A DNA stretch of 14,265 bases from Desulfarculus sp. GTDB taxonomy: Bacteria; Desulfobacterota; Desulfarculia; Desulfarculales; Desulfarculaceae. Both the position numbers and the translations under genes were made by a program. The DNA lies in contig JAIUYB010000012.1 in assembly GCA_020216625.1 (NCBI GenBank), positions 1-14,265 on the forward strand, given 5' to 3'. Position 1 is the first letter of the stretch. The number at the start of each line of letters is the position of its first letter. A model generated the notes under the pieces. The model had not been told where the DNA came from. It ran no database searches and worked only from the letters and a program-made list of their open reading frames with translations. Shown here in pieces: positions 1-9,105 of the stretch.

Positions 1-507
1 GTTAGTTACCTCCTAGACCTCGGTCACCGAAAAATCGCGTTCATCCTGGGCGCGCCTAACTCCAAATACTCTGTCGAACGTTTCCGAGCCTACCGCGCGG
101 CCTTCAGCGACCGGGGTTTGGCCTACAATGACGCCTACATTGTTGAGAGCGACTTTTCCAAGACCGATGGCTTCCGTCTGATGGGTCGGCTACTTGATTT
201 GCCCGAACCCCCCACCTGCGTGATCTGCATCAACGACACCGTGACTCCAGGAGCTTTGCGACAAATCAATCTGCGCGGCCTAAAGATACCCGAGGACATC
301 TCGGTGGTGGCCATCGGATCATCCGACATTCTGGAGTTGTTCCAACCGCCGCTAACCACGGTGAAGATCGACGTGATCAAGATAGGACAAACCGCGGCGC
401 AGATGTTGATTCAATTGATAGAAAACGGCTCATGCCCTGATAGGCACGTAATCATCCCCTCGGAAGTGATCATCCGGGATTCCACCTGTGCGGTGAGGAG
501 CCAGTAA
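1..507 (+). CDS. LacI-family transcriptional regulator, C-terminal effector-binding part (5' end outside window)
   Basis: The reading frame is open from base 1 and ends at TAA 505-507, leaving 168 residues. What is visible is the periplasmic-binding-protein-like effector domain of a LacI/GalR repressor: an LGHRKIAFI segment near the start, then ER..AYR..F, a PTCVICINDT segment, PEDISVVAIG, and a PPLTTVKID...IGQTAAQML stretch followed by the final IIRDST. These are the usual landmarks of this domain (PF13377 type). The helix-turn-helix half lies upstream of the window, so DNA-binding specificity cannot be read. The gene sits just before the catabolic/transport genes on the same strand, and a LacI-type palindrome lies 49 bases after its stop, so it probably controls that operon in response to the imported substrate or a product. 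Its codons (CTA, ATA, AGG) look less GC-rich than those of the lon cluster. Confidence 0.9.
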   Translation, partial: VSYLLDLGHRKIAFILGAPNSKYSVERFRAYRAAFSDRGLAYNDAYIVESDFSKTDGFRLMGRLLDLPEPPTCVICINDTVTPGALRQINLRGLKIPEDISVVAIGSSDILELFQPPLTTVKIDVIKIGQTAAQMLIQLIENGSCPDRHVIIPSEVIIRDSTCAVRSQ

Positions 508-555
508 GGGGCCCGACCTCACGCGCAGGAGGGAGGACTTTTCGCGGTGATAGGT

Positions 556-569
556 TGCAAACGTTTACA
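556..569. promoter_or_regulatory. LacI-family (cre/PurR-like) operator
   Basis: The 14-base site TGCAAACGTTTACA is a near-perfect palindrome centred on the CG at 562-563 and fits the general LacI-family pattern TGNAANCGNTNNCA. It lies between the end of a LacI-family gene and the start of the dehydrogenase gene at 675, where an operator for the 675-5767 operon is expected. A TTGACG box at 580-585 could be a -35 element just downstream of it, but I see no convincing -10 at the right distance. That this particular regulator binds here is inference. Confidence 0.6.
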
Positions 570-674
570 GCAATGGTCATTGACGACAATCAGTATGGCC
601 GGATTTTCGACTGATCGCCTCCCCGAGAGCGACCAGCGGTTGGCCATGCGCCCTCACCACCTGGAGCGCGCAAA

Positions 675-1637
675 ATGAGAGTGGATGACCTCGGTAAGGT
701 GGCGGTCCTGGGCTCCGGCACCATGGGGCCAGGCATAGCCCAGATGTTCGCCCAGCAGGGACGTCAGGTCACGGTGTGGAGCAAGGTGCCGGAGGAGCAT
801 CTCCGGGCCGCCAAGGTGGTGCGAACCAGCTTGGAGACCTTCGTGGAGCACCGGATGCTTCCGCCGGAGGCGGTGGGGCAGGTCCTGGCGCGGATGACAT
901 ATTCCACGGACCTGGAGAGCGCGGTCAGCGACGCGGACCTGGTTGTCGAGTGCATCGTGGAAAACCTGGCGATCAAGGGCGAGCTGTTTCAAACCCTGGA
1001 CGCCCTTTGCAAGCCCGAGGCGGTGTTCGCCAGCAACACTTCGTTCCTCAATATCTTCCAGGTCACTCCCGAAAGACGCCAGAGCCGGAGCGTGATCGCC
1101 CACTGGTTCGCCCCACCGCAGATCATGCCCCTGGTGGAGGTGGTGCGCGGCCCCCAGAGCAGCGACGAAACCGTGGAGACCATGGTGGAGTTGCTGCGTC
1201 GCATCGGCAAGGTGCCCATCGTAATGCAGAAGTTCGTGCCGGGCTTCGCCATCAATCGGATGCTGCGTATCCTGGGGCGGGAAACCTTTTTTCTCCTGGA
1301 CAACGGCTACATCACCGCCGACCAACTGGACCTGGCGGTCAAAGCCAGCCTGGCTCCGCGCATGATGGTGCTGGGGCTGGTGCAGCGTTACGACTTCACC
1401 GGTCTGGACCTCAGCGCGCGCAACCTAGAGAACCCGGGGTTCATCGAAGCGCCCCTGGACAACCGGCCCAAAAGCTTGTTCGACCTGGTGGAAAAGGGGC
1501 ATCTGGGGGTCAAGACCGGCAAGGGATTCTACGACTACAGCGACAAAAAATACGAGGAGGTTTTGAAGGAGAGGGATGACAAGCTGCTGAACGTCATCAA
1601 GGCCGTTGATTTCCTCATCACTCCCCAAAAAGGATGA
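675..1637 (+). CDS. 3-hydroxyacyl-CoA dehydrogenase-family NAD-dependent beta-hydroxy acid dehydrogenase
   Basis: This 320-residue cytoplasmic enzyme has a Rossmann NAD site at the N-terminus (GSGTMGPGIA, residues 13-22) and the conserved active-site set of the family: Ser120 in ASNTS, His143, Glu155 and Asn194, with spacings close to those of known 3-hydroxyacyl-CoA dehydrogenases. The His segment reads HWFAPPQIMPLVEVV. The PP...PLVEVV form recalls the stand-alone dehydrogenases acting on free beta-hydroxy acids (carnitine dehydrogenase, L-gulonate 3-dehydrogenase/lambda-crystallin), which are also about 320 residues, more than the HFFNP...MKLVEV form of 3-hydroxybutyryl-CoA dehydrogenases. 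A GGAG at 663-666, eight bases before the ATG, supports the start. Its stop overlaps or nearly touches the BKACE gene, so the two are probably translated together: this enzyme would make the beta-keto acid that BKACE cleaves. The substrate is unknown; a CoA thioester is not excluded. Confidence 0.85.
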   Translation: MRVDDLGKVAVLGSGTMGPGIAQMFAQQGRQVTVWSKVPEEHLRAAKVVRTSLETFVEHRMLPPEAVGQVLARMTYSTDLESAVSDADLVVECIVENLAIKGELFQTLDALCKPEAVFASNTSFLNIFQVTPERRQSRSVIAHWFAPPQIMPLVEVVRGPQSSDETVETMVELLRRIGKVPIVMQKFVPGFAINRMLRILGRETFFLLDNGYITADQLDLAVKASLAPRMMVLGLVQRYDFTGLDLSARNLENPGFIEAPLDNRPKSLFDLVEKGHLGVKTGKGFYDYSDKKYEEVLKERDDKLLNVIKAVDFLITPQKG

Positions 1638-1642
1638 AAGCC

Positions 1643-2506
1643 ATGCCGCTGCAGCTCCCTGCCGACAAGGTCATCATCACCGTGGCCCAGACCGGCGCCC
1701 TGGTGAACAAGTCCATGAACCCCAACGTTCCCGAACAGCCCGAGGAGATCATCGAATCCGCCTACGCCTGCTACAACGAAGGCGCGGCCATCGTGCACGT
1801 CCACGCCCGCGATCAGAGTGGCGAGAACACCTCCGACCCCGAGGTTTTTGGCAAGATCCGCGACGGCATCCGGCGGAAGTGCGGCTTGATCATCCAGTAC
1901 AGCACTGGCGGCGGGCCCAACCTGAGCCAGGAGCAGCGCATCGAGTGCCTCAAGGCCACCCCGGAAATGGCCTCGCTGAACATGGGCAGCATGATGCGCG
2001 TTTCCGGAAAGTACGCCGGCATCCCCTGGTCCAATATGCCCCAGGAAATCGAAACCTACATCGCCAGGATGCGGGAGCTGGGGGTCAAGCCGGAGATGGA
2101 GGTCTATAACCTGGCCATGTTCCGCGAGGTGAACGCGGTTATCGAAAAGGGCCTGGTGGAAAAGCCCTACTACATCAACCTGGTGTTGGGCATGCGTTAT
2201 CAGGGGGCCTGCGACGCCACCCCCAAGATCCTCACCCTGCTGCACGATTTCTTGCCCGCCGACGCTTATTTCAACTGCACCGCCGTGGGAACGGCCCAGC
2301 TTCCCCTGAGTACCATGGCCATGGTGATGGGTGGCTGCATCAGGGTGGGACTGGAAGACAACATCTACTACCGGAAGGGCGAACTGGCCACCAATGCCCA
2401 ATTGGTGGCCCGGGCGGTGCGCATCGCACGGGAGTTGGGCAAGGAGCCGGCCACTCCAGATGAGGCCAGGGCGATCCTGGGCCTGAAACCCCTGGCTCGT
2501 TCCTGA
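1643..2506 (+). CDS. Beta-keto acid cleavage enzyme (BKACE, DUF849 family)
   Basis: Members of this TIM-barrel, metal-dependent family (PF05853; the best known is Kce, 3-keto-5-aminohexanoate cleavage enzyme) condense a beta-keto acid with acetyl-CoA and split it into acetoacetate and a new acyl-CoA. The sequence shows the metal-binding HVHARD motif (His52, His54), a YSTGGG loop, the LNMGSMM segment, and a GGCIRVGLEDN motif giving Arg234, Glu238 and Asp239. These match the Zn ligand and catalytic positions of Kce in order and spacing. Length is 287 residues, normal for the family. I start at the ATG at 1643 because AGGA lies eight bases before it. The in-frame ATG at 1634, which overlaps the previous stop as ATGA, has no room for a ribosome site. 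The neighbouring dehydrogenase resembles the carnitine dehydrogenase plus dehydrocarnitine-cleaving pair, but the actual substrate cannot be assigned. Confidence 0.88.
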   Translation: MPLQLPADKVIITVAQTGALVNKSMNPNVPEQPEEIIESAYACYNEGAAIVHVHARDQSGENTSDPEVFGKIRDGIRRKCGLIIQYSTGGGPNLSQEQRIECLKATPEMASLNMGSMMRVSGKYAGIPWSNMPQEIETYIARMRELGVKPEMEVYNLAMFREVNAVIEKGLVEKPYYINLVLGMRYQGACDATPKILTLLHDFLPADAYFNCTAVGTAQLPLSTMAMVMGGCIRVGLEDNIYYRKGELATNAQLVARAVRIARELGKEPATPDEARAILGLKPLARS

Positions 2507-2661
2507 CCCTGGCGCCGCGTCCAAACGAAGATCAAGGCCAGGGGAAACCCGGCGCGGTCATCCCGCCCGGCCTGTGGTGACGACGCGCCAGCAAGAATCG
2601 AGACCGCCAAGAGGAGAGCAATCCATACCATCGACCAGGCGCCAATATGGAACCCCACGCA

Positions 2662-2669
2662 AGGAGGTG
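2662..2669 (+). promoter_or_regulatory. Ribosome binding site fixing the tctC start
   Basis: AGGAGGTG is an essentially perfect Shine-Dalgarno sequence. It is followed six bases after AGGAGG by GTG at 2674. This decides for the GTG start over the in-frame ATG at 2647 and gives a clean signal peptide. Confidence 0.8.
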
Positions 2670-2673
2670 TCTC

Positions 2674-3648
2674 GTGGCCCCAAAAGCAACCACGCTAATT
2701 AGATGGCTGGCAACCCTGGCGTTTTGCGCCACTGGCGTGCTTTCCGCCGCCGCGGCCGACTTCCCCAGCAAACCCATCACCCTGATCGTGCCTTGGGCCG
2801 CCGGCGGATCGACCGACACCTGCATGCGGGTCCTGGCGGAAAACGCCAAGAAGCACCTTGGCCAGCCGGTGGTGGTGGAGAACAAGCCGGGCGGCGGCGG
2901 CACGGTGGGCCCCGCCACCATGGTGGCCACGGCCAAGCCCGATGGCTACACCTTATCCCAGATTCCCATGGGTGTGTTCCGCCTGCCGCACACCATCAAG
3001 ACCACCTGGGACCCCCTCACGGATTTCACCTGGATCATCCAGCTCACCGGCTACACCTACGGCATCGTGGTCAAGAGTGACGCTCCTTGGAAGACGCTGA
3101 GAGAGCTCTTGGACTATGCCAAGGCCAACCCGGGCAAGGTGACCTACGCCACCCCGGGGGTGGGCGTGATGCAGCACGTCACCATGGAAAAGCTGGCCAA
3201 GAAAGAGGGCATCAACTGGATCCACGTTCCGCAGAAGGGCGGCATAGAGGTCATTTCCGCCACCATGGGCGGCCATGTCATGGTCGGGGCCGAGACCTCC
3301 GGATGGGCTCCCCAGGTCGAATCGGGTGATCTGCGCCTGCTGGCCATCTGGACCGAGACGCGCAGCCAGAAGTGGCCCGATGTTCCCACCCTGAAGGAGC
3401 TGGGCTATGACATCGTGGCCTCCTCGCCCTTTGGCATCGCCGGTCCCAAGGGCATGGATCCCCAGGTGGTGGCCATCCTGCACGACGCCTTCAAGAAAGC
3501 CATGGACGAACCCTCCTTCCAGAAGGTTCTGAACGACTTCTACATGGTCCCCGCCTACAAGAACGCCAAGGACTACGCCGACTCCGCCAATGCGATGTTC
3601 TTGGAAGAAAAGGAAAACGCGGAAATCCTGGGTCTGAAGAAGCAGTAA
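2674..3648 (+). CDS. tctC: TctC/Bug-family periplasmic substrate-binding protein
   Basis: The 324-residue precursor (GTG start) has a Sec signal peptide: basic residues Lys4 and Arg10, a hydrophobic core from about 11 to 24, and an Ala-rich cleavage zone ending near Ala28. Cys18 is not in a proper lipobox, so it is a soluble periplasmic protein. The mature part begins PSKPITLIVPWAAGGSTD, with VVVENKPGGGG at about 66-76. These are the two signature loops of the Bug/TctC fold (PF03401), which grip the carboxylate group of the ligand. Further on come the ATPGVGVMQH and VPQKGG segments typical of the family. It delivers substrate to the TctA/TctB membrane proteins encoded downstream. Bug proteins bind many carboxylates, so the tct name marks the family and not citrate specificity. 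It lies 167 bases after the BKACE gene with no obvious terminator between them. Confidence 0.9.
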   Translation: MAPKATTLIRWLATLAFCATGVLSAAAADFPSKPITLIVPWAAGGSTDTCMRVLAENAKKHLGQPVVVENKPGGGGTVGPATMVATAKPDGYTLSQIPMGVFRLPHTIKTTWDPLTDFTWIIQLTGYTYGIVVKSDAPWKTLRELLDYAKANPGKVTYATPGVGVMQHVTMEKLAKKEGINWIHVPQKGGIEVISATMGGHVMVGAETSGWAPQVESGDLRLLAIWTETRSQKWPDVPTLKELGYDIVASSPFGIAGPKGMDPQVVAILHDAFKKAMDEPSFQKVLNDFYMVPAYKNAKDYADSANAMFLEEKENAEILGLKKQ

Positions 3649-3786
3649 CGTCTCTTGGTTGTCCCGGTTCGCGCCGGCGGGGTGGGCCTTGGCCTGCCGA
3701 CTCGCCGGCGCGGACCAGGGCCGGGAGCACCCCAAAACCCATGCCTTCTTGCGGCGCTGGGCGCCGGGACGGCGGCAAGCCGTCAT

Positions 3787-3791
3787 GGAGG
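3787..3791 (+). promoter_or_regulatory. Ribosome binding site favouring the GTG start of tctB
   Basis: GGAGG lies five bases before GTG 3797. The alternative ATG at 3785 has only weak purine-rich sequence upstream and overlaps this site, and the longer in-frame extension to 3659 would add an arginine-rich non-membrane leader not expected in TctB. Confidence 0.55.
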
Positions 3792-3796
3792 TCGAG

Positions 3797-4255
3797 GTGA
3801 GGACCCCAGACCTATTCAGCTCCCTTTTCTGGATGGCCATCAGCCTCGGGATCTGCCTGGGTGGTCATGACCTGGGGCTCGGCAGCCTGACCAACCCCGG
3901 AGGCGGTTTCATGTTCTTTTGGGTGGGCGTGATCATGGCCATCCTGTCGGGCATCGTCATGGTCCAGGCGGCTTGGAGGCAGTCCGTCCAAGGGGAGATG
4001 AAGGCGATTTGGTCCGGCGTCGCCTATAAAAAGGTGATCGCGGTGTTGGCGGCGCTCTTTATTTATGCCTATCTGCTCACTCCCCTGGGTTTCATCCTGG
4101 CCACCACCCTGCTGATGATCTTCCTTTTCAAGGCGGTGGAGCCGCAAGGTTGGTCCATGGCCATCCTGGGGGCGGTGATCAGCACCCTGGTCGCCTATGG
4201 CCTGTTCAGAGTATGGCTGCAGTGCCAGCTCCCTTTGGGCTTGTTGGGAGGTTGA
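3797..4255 (+). CDS. tctB: TctB small membrane subunit of the tripartite tricarboxylate-type transporter
   Basis: With the GTG start this is a 152-residue protein, the usual size for TctB (PF07331). It begins with a short polar stretch and then about four to five hydrophobic segments: LFWMAISLGICLGG, GFMFFWVGVIMAILSGIVMV, a long paired segment around AVLAALFIYAYLLTPLGF and TLLMIFLF, and a last helix WSMAILGAVISTLVAYGLF. The LGLGS...NPGGGFMFFWVG region is the family landmark after the first helix. The protein sits in the inner membrane beside TctA and is needed for uptake by these secondary (ion-driven) carriers. Sequence is poorly conserved in this family, so the assignment leans on topology, size and position between tctC and tctA. 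It lies six bases before tctA, implying translational coupling. An ATG at 3785 is the alternative start. Confidence 0.85.
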   Translation: MRTPDLFSSLFWMAISLGICLGGHDLGLGSLTNPGGGFMFFWVGVIMAILSGIVMVQAAWRQSVQGEMKAIWSGVAYKKVIAVLAALFIYAYLLTPLGFILATTLLMIFLFKAVEPQGWSMAILGAVISTLVAYGLFRVWLQCQLPLGLLGG

Positions 4256-4261
4256 TCCGCC

Positions 4262-5767
4262 ATGGACCTTTGGAACTACCTGGGAATCGGCTTCTCCGTG
4301 GCCCTCCAGCCCGAGAACCTGCTCTTCTGTTTCATCGGGGTGTTCGTGGGCACCCTTATCGGCGTGTTGCCCGGTATCGGGCCAGTTGGCGCCATGTCCC
4401 TGCTCCTGCCCTCCACCTTCAAGACCACCCCCGAAGCCGCCATCATCATGTTGGCTGGCATTTACTACGGGGCCATGTATGGCGGCTCCACCACCTCCAT
4501 CCTGGTCAACATCCCCGGCGAGGCGGCATCGGTGGTCACCTGCCTGGACGGCTATCAGATGGCCCGCCAAGGCCGGGCGGGTCCGGCCTTGGGCATGGCC
4601 GCTTTCGGCTCCTTCATCGCGGGAACCATCGCCGTACTGGGCCTGATGCTGGTGGCCCCCCCGCTGGCCAGCTTCGCCCTAAAATTCGGGCCGCCGGAGT
4701 ATTTCACCCTGATGGTCCTGGGGCTGACCATTCTTATCTACCTGGCCCACGGCTCAATAGCCAAGGCCCTGATCATGGCCGGCTTCGGCTTGGTCCTGGG
4801 CTTGGTGGGCCTGGACACCATGAGCGCGCTCCCGCGCTTCACCTTCAACCAGATGGAGTTGTTGGACGGGGTGGGCTTGGTGCCCATCGTCATGGGCATA
4901 TTCGGGGTTTCGGAGGTGTTGCTCAATATCGAGCAGGTGGTGCGCCGGGAGATTTTAAAAACAGACATCAAGGGCCTCATGCCCACCCGGGGAGACTGGA
5001 AGGCCAGCAACGGCCCTATCGCCCGGGGTTCTGTTTTGGGGTTTTTGCTGGGAGTGCTGCCTGGCGGTGGAGCGGTGATCTCCTCCTTTGTGTCCTATGC
5101 CTTGGAGAAAAGGCTTTCCAAGCATCCCGAACGCTTCGGCAAGGGCGCCATCGAGGGCGTGGCCGGGCCCGAGGCGGCCAACAACGCCGCCACCGGTGGG
5201 GCGTTCATCCCGCTCATGACCCTGGGCATCCCTCCCAACGTGATCATGGCCATGCTGTTAGGAGCCTTCATGATCCATGGAGTGACTCCCGGCCCTCTGA
5301 TGATGAAGCAGCACCCCGATTTGTTTTGGGGTGTCATCGTCAGCATGTACGTCGGCAACTTGATGCTCTTGATCCTGAATCTGCCCCTGATCAGCCTTTG
5401 GGTGCAGATCCTCAAGATTCCATACAAGATATTGTTCCCCCTGATCCTCCTCTTTTGCCTGGTGGGCGTTTACAGCGTCAACAACACGGTCTTTGACATC
5501 TACGTCATGTTGGTTTTCGGCATCATCGGCTATTTGATGAAGAAGTTCGAGTACGAGGGCGCGCCCCTGGTGCTGGCCTTCGTGCTGGGGCCCATGATGG
5601 AGAACAACCTGCGCAAGTCGCTAATAATGTCCCAGGGTGATTTCAGCATCTTTTTCACCCGCCCCCTGGCCGCCGGTTGTCTGGTCATCGCCCTGCTCCT
5701 TCTGATCTCGCCCATGATCCCCTGGTTCTCCAAAAAAAGAGCCGAGATACCCAAGGAGGAGGACTGA
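4262..5767 (+). CDS. tctA: TctA large membrane permease of the tripartite tricarboxylate-type transporter
   Basis: The 501-residue protein is the transport channel subunit (PF01970) and is full length. The N-terminal half carries GVLPGIGP (about residues 34-41), IYYGAMYGGSTTSILVNIPG (about 67-86) and the DGYQMARQGRAG loop. The second half repeats the theme with GVLPGGGAVISSFVSYALEKR and then GVAGPEAANNAATGGAFIP...TLGIPPN, the most conserved stretch of the family. About eleven or twelve hydrophobic helices are visible, ending in a charged tail KKRAEIPKEED facing the cytoplasm. It works with TctC and TctB to import a carboxylate using an ion gradient. GGAGG about ten bases upstream supports the ATG. 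It is the last gene of the operon, followed 33 bases later by a strong terminator. Confidence 0.95.
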   Translation: MDLWNYLGIGFSVALQPENLLFCFIGVFVGTLIGVLPGIGPVGAMSLLLPSTFKTTPEAAIIMLAGIYYGAMYGGSTTSILVNIPGEAASVVTCLDGYQMARQGRAGPALGMAAFGSFIAGTIAVLGLMLVAPPLASFALKFGPPEYFTLMVLGLTILIYLAHGSIAKALIMAGFGLVLGLVGLDTMSALPRFTFNQMELLDGVGLVPIVMGIFGVSEVLLNIEQVVRREILKTDIKGLMPTRGDWKASNGPIARGSVLGFLLGVLPGGGAVISSFVSYALEKRLSKHPERFGKGAIEGVAGPEAANNAATGGAFIPLMTLGIPPNVIMAMLLGAFMIHGVTPGPLMMKQHPDLFWGVIVSMYVGNLMLLILNLPLISLWVQILKIPYKILFPLILLFCLVGVYSVNNTVFDIYVMLVFGIIGYLMKKFEYEGAPLVLAFVLGPMMENNLRKSLIMSQGDFSIFFTRPLAAGCLVIALLLLISPMIPWFSKKRAEIPKEED

Positions 5768-5800
5768 GGCCCGCTCGAAGCCAAGCGCGCCAAAGAGAAG

Positions 5801-5838
5801 CAGACGGGCTGGGAACCACCCCGCCCGTCTGTATTTTT
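5801..5838 (+). terminator. Rho-independent terminator of the catabolic/transport operon
   Basis: A perfect nine-base stem (CAGACGGGC at 5801-5809 with GCCCGTCTG at 5823-5831) is followed directly by TATTTTT on the plus strand. It lies 33 bases after the tctA stop. Confidence 0.93.
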
Positions 5839-6183
5839 GGCCACGCCCTGGAGGAATGAAGCCACGTCCCTCCCTCCCAGGAAGACAGGCGACCAGTGAC
5901 AGCCGGATTCCCAATTTTATAAGGATGGCGGCGCGAGCGAGCGAGGTGGGTGCTCACCACGGGCTGGGAGCGTCTCTCTGTTGGTGACGAAGCGTGTTGG
6001 GGCATTAAGTCAGCCACAGGGGCCATCGAAACCATCGCGGCGCAAGCGATTGCACGGGGGATCGCCCAACAGATCAGAAGTTCGCCAGTTCAACACCAGG
6101 CCGATCCCCAGCTTGCGGGGTCGGCTCAGGCGCGTTGTGGGCAACGGAAGATGATTCGGGGAGTCGGCCCCCCCGCAAAGGCT
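5839..6183. other. Non-coding or unrecognised stretch between two terminators
   Basis: About 345 bases with no reading frame I can support. The longest plus-strand frame in the area (5950-6264) runs through the tRNA-Asp gene and ends in the WRGRRGSNSRPPA-like peptide typical of reading a tRNA backwards, so it is not a gene. An AT-rich patch (AATTTTATAAGG, about 5914-5925) and a small hairpin around 6104-6127 (CCGA...CCCC with GGGGTCGG) are visible. I cannot identify an RNA family or mobile-element remnant. Confidence 0.4.
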
Positions 6184-6215
6184 GAGGGGCTAGCCGGTTC
6201 AGCGGCTAACCCCTC
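6177..6215 (-). terminator. Terminator-like hairpin after the tRNA-Asp gene
   Basis: A 13-base stem (6184-6196 with 6203-6215, six-base loop) lies just beyond the 3' end of tRNA-Asp. Read as minus-strand RNA, the single irregular position becomes a G-U pair, while on the plus strand it would be a C-A mismatch, which favours the minus orientation. Only a short U run (CUUU) follows, so it may be a weak or processing-type terminator. Confidence 0.65.
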
Positions 6216-6222
6216 GATATTG

Positions 6223-6300
<78 letters not shown>

Positions 6301-6359
6301 GCGTAGAGACTGTGGCTATGTTTCATCCCGGTCCGGGTTCCGGCTCCCTGTCCGGCGGC

Positions 6360-6377
6360 CCACCGCCCAGGCGGTGG
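6360..6377 (-). repeat. Hairpin abutting the 3' end of tRNA-Val
   Basis: CCACCGCC (6360-6367) and GGCGGTGG (6370-6377) form a perfect inverted repeat with a two-base centre. It starts directly after the encoded CCA of tRNA-Val in the precursor transcript. It may direct 3' end processing or reduce read-through into tRNA-Asp. Confidence 0.5.
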
Positions 6378-6453
6378 TGGTAGGCGGAACAGGGCTCGAA
6401 CCTGCGACCCCCGGCTTGTAAGGCCGATGCTCTCCCAACTGAGCTATCCGCCC
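6378..6453 (-). tRNA. tRNA-Val (anticodon TAC)
   Basis: The minus strand gives a 76-base cloverleaf with encoded CCA. The D arm is GCTC/GAGC, the anticodon stem TCGGC/GCCGG encloses CTTACAA with anticodon TAC, and the variable loop is GGGTC. The T arm GCAGG/CCTGT holds TTCGAGC. The discriminator is A73. The acceptor GGGCGGA pairs with TCCGCCT, leaving G1-U72 as a wobble where most tRNA-Val have G1-C72. It is the promoter-proximal gene of the Val-Asp pair. Confidence 0.96.
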
Positions 6454-6543
6454 ATTTCCGGCCCATTTCCCGCCGGGCAGCTTCGGCCTCCGGCGGACCC
6501 TTTGCCAGGGCCAGCCCCAGAACCACTGCCCGACAGGGACTCC

Positions 6544-6572
6544 TATTTATCAGCCGCAACGGCGCCTGTCAA
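6544..6572 (-). promoter_or_regulatory. Sigma70-type promoter for the tRNA-Val/tRNA-Asp unit
   Basis: On the minus strand a perfect TTGACA -35 box (6567-6572) is followed after 17 bases by TAAATA (6544-6549). Shifted readings such as GATAAA fit the -10 as well. It lies between the lon stop and tRNA-Val and would give a leader of roughly 85 bases, so the tRNAs need not depend on read-through from lon. Confidence 0.65.
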
Positions 6573-6607
6573 TAGGCACTTGCGTGCTTGGCGAGCCTGT
6601 TCGCCAG

Positions 6608-9004
<2,397 letters not shown>

Positions 9005-9009
9005 GTAGG

Positions 9010-9017
9010 CACCTCTC
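9010..9017 (-). promoter_or_regulatory. Ribosome binding site fixing the lon start
   Basis: On the minus strand GAGAGGTG precedes the ATG at 9004. It places the start at the [10 protein letters not shown] residues, matching where Lon proteins normally begin. Confidence 0.7.
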
Positions 9018-9105
9018 AGGCGCTGGGTGTCGCGCTTGATAAGCATGTCCAGGAACGAGGGGCGCAAGGGCCGAGGCCCGCCACGGGGCATTCTCACTGG
9101 GCCCA

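Noticed and set aside
493..522. GTGAGG/CCTCAC inverted repeat around the stop of the LacI gene
   Set aside because: Six pairs with an 18-base loop and no T tract directly after it; too weak to call.
1535..2524. 329-codon minus-strand frame opposite the BKACE gene
   Set aside because: His/Gly/Asp/Val-rich shadow. The plus strand carries the catalytic motifs of a DUF849 enzyme.
2507..2543. CCCTGGC/GCCAGGG inverted repeat after the BKACE gene
   Set aside because: Only seven pairs with a 23-base loop and no U run. Not convincing as a terminator, so the operon is taken to continue into tctC.
4150..5496. 448-codon plus-strand frame overlapping tctA in another phase
   Set aside because: Arg/Pro/His/Gly-rich out-of-frame reading. 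The tctA frame has all family motifs and membrane helices.
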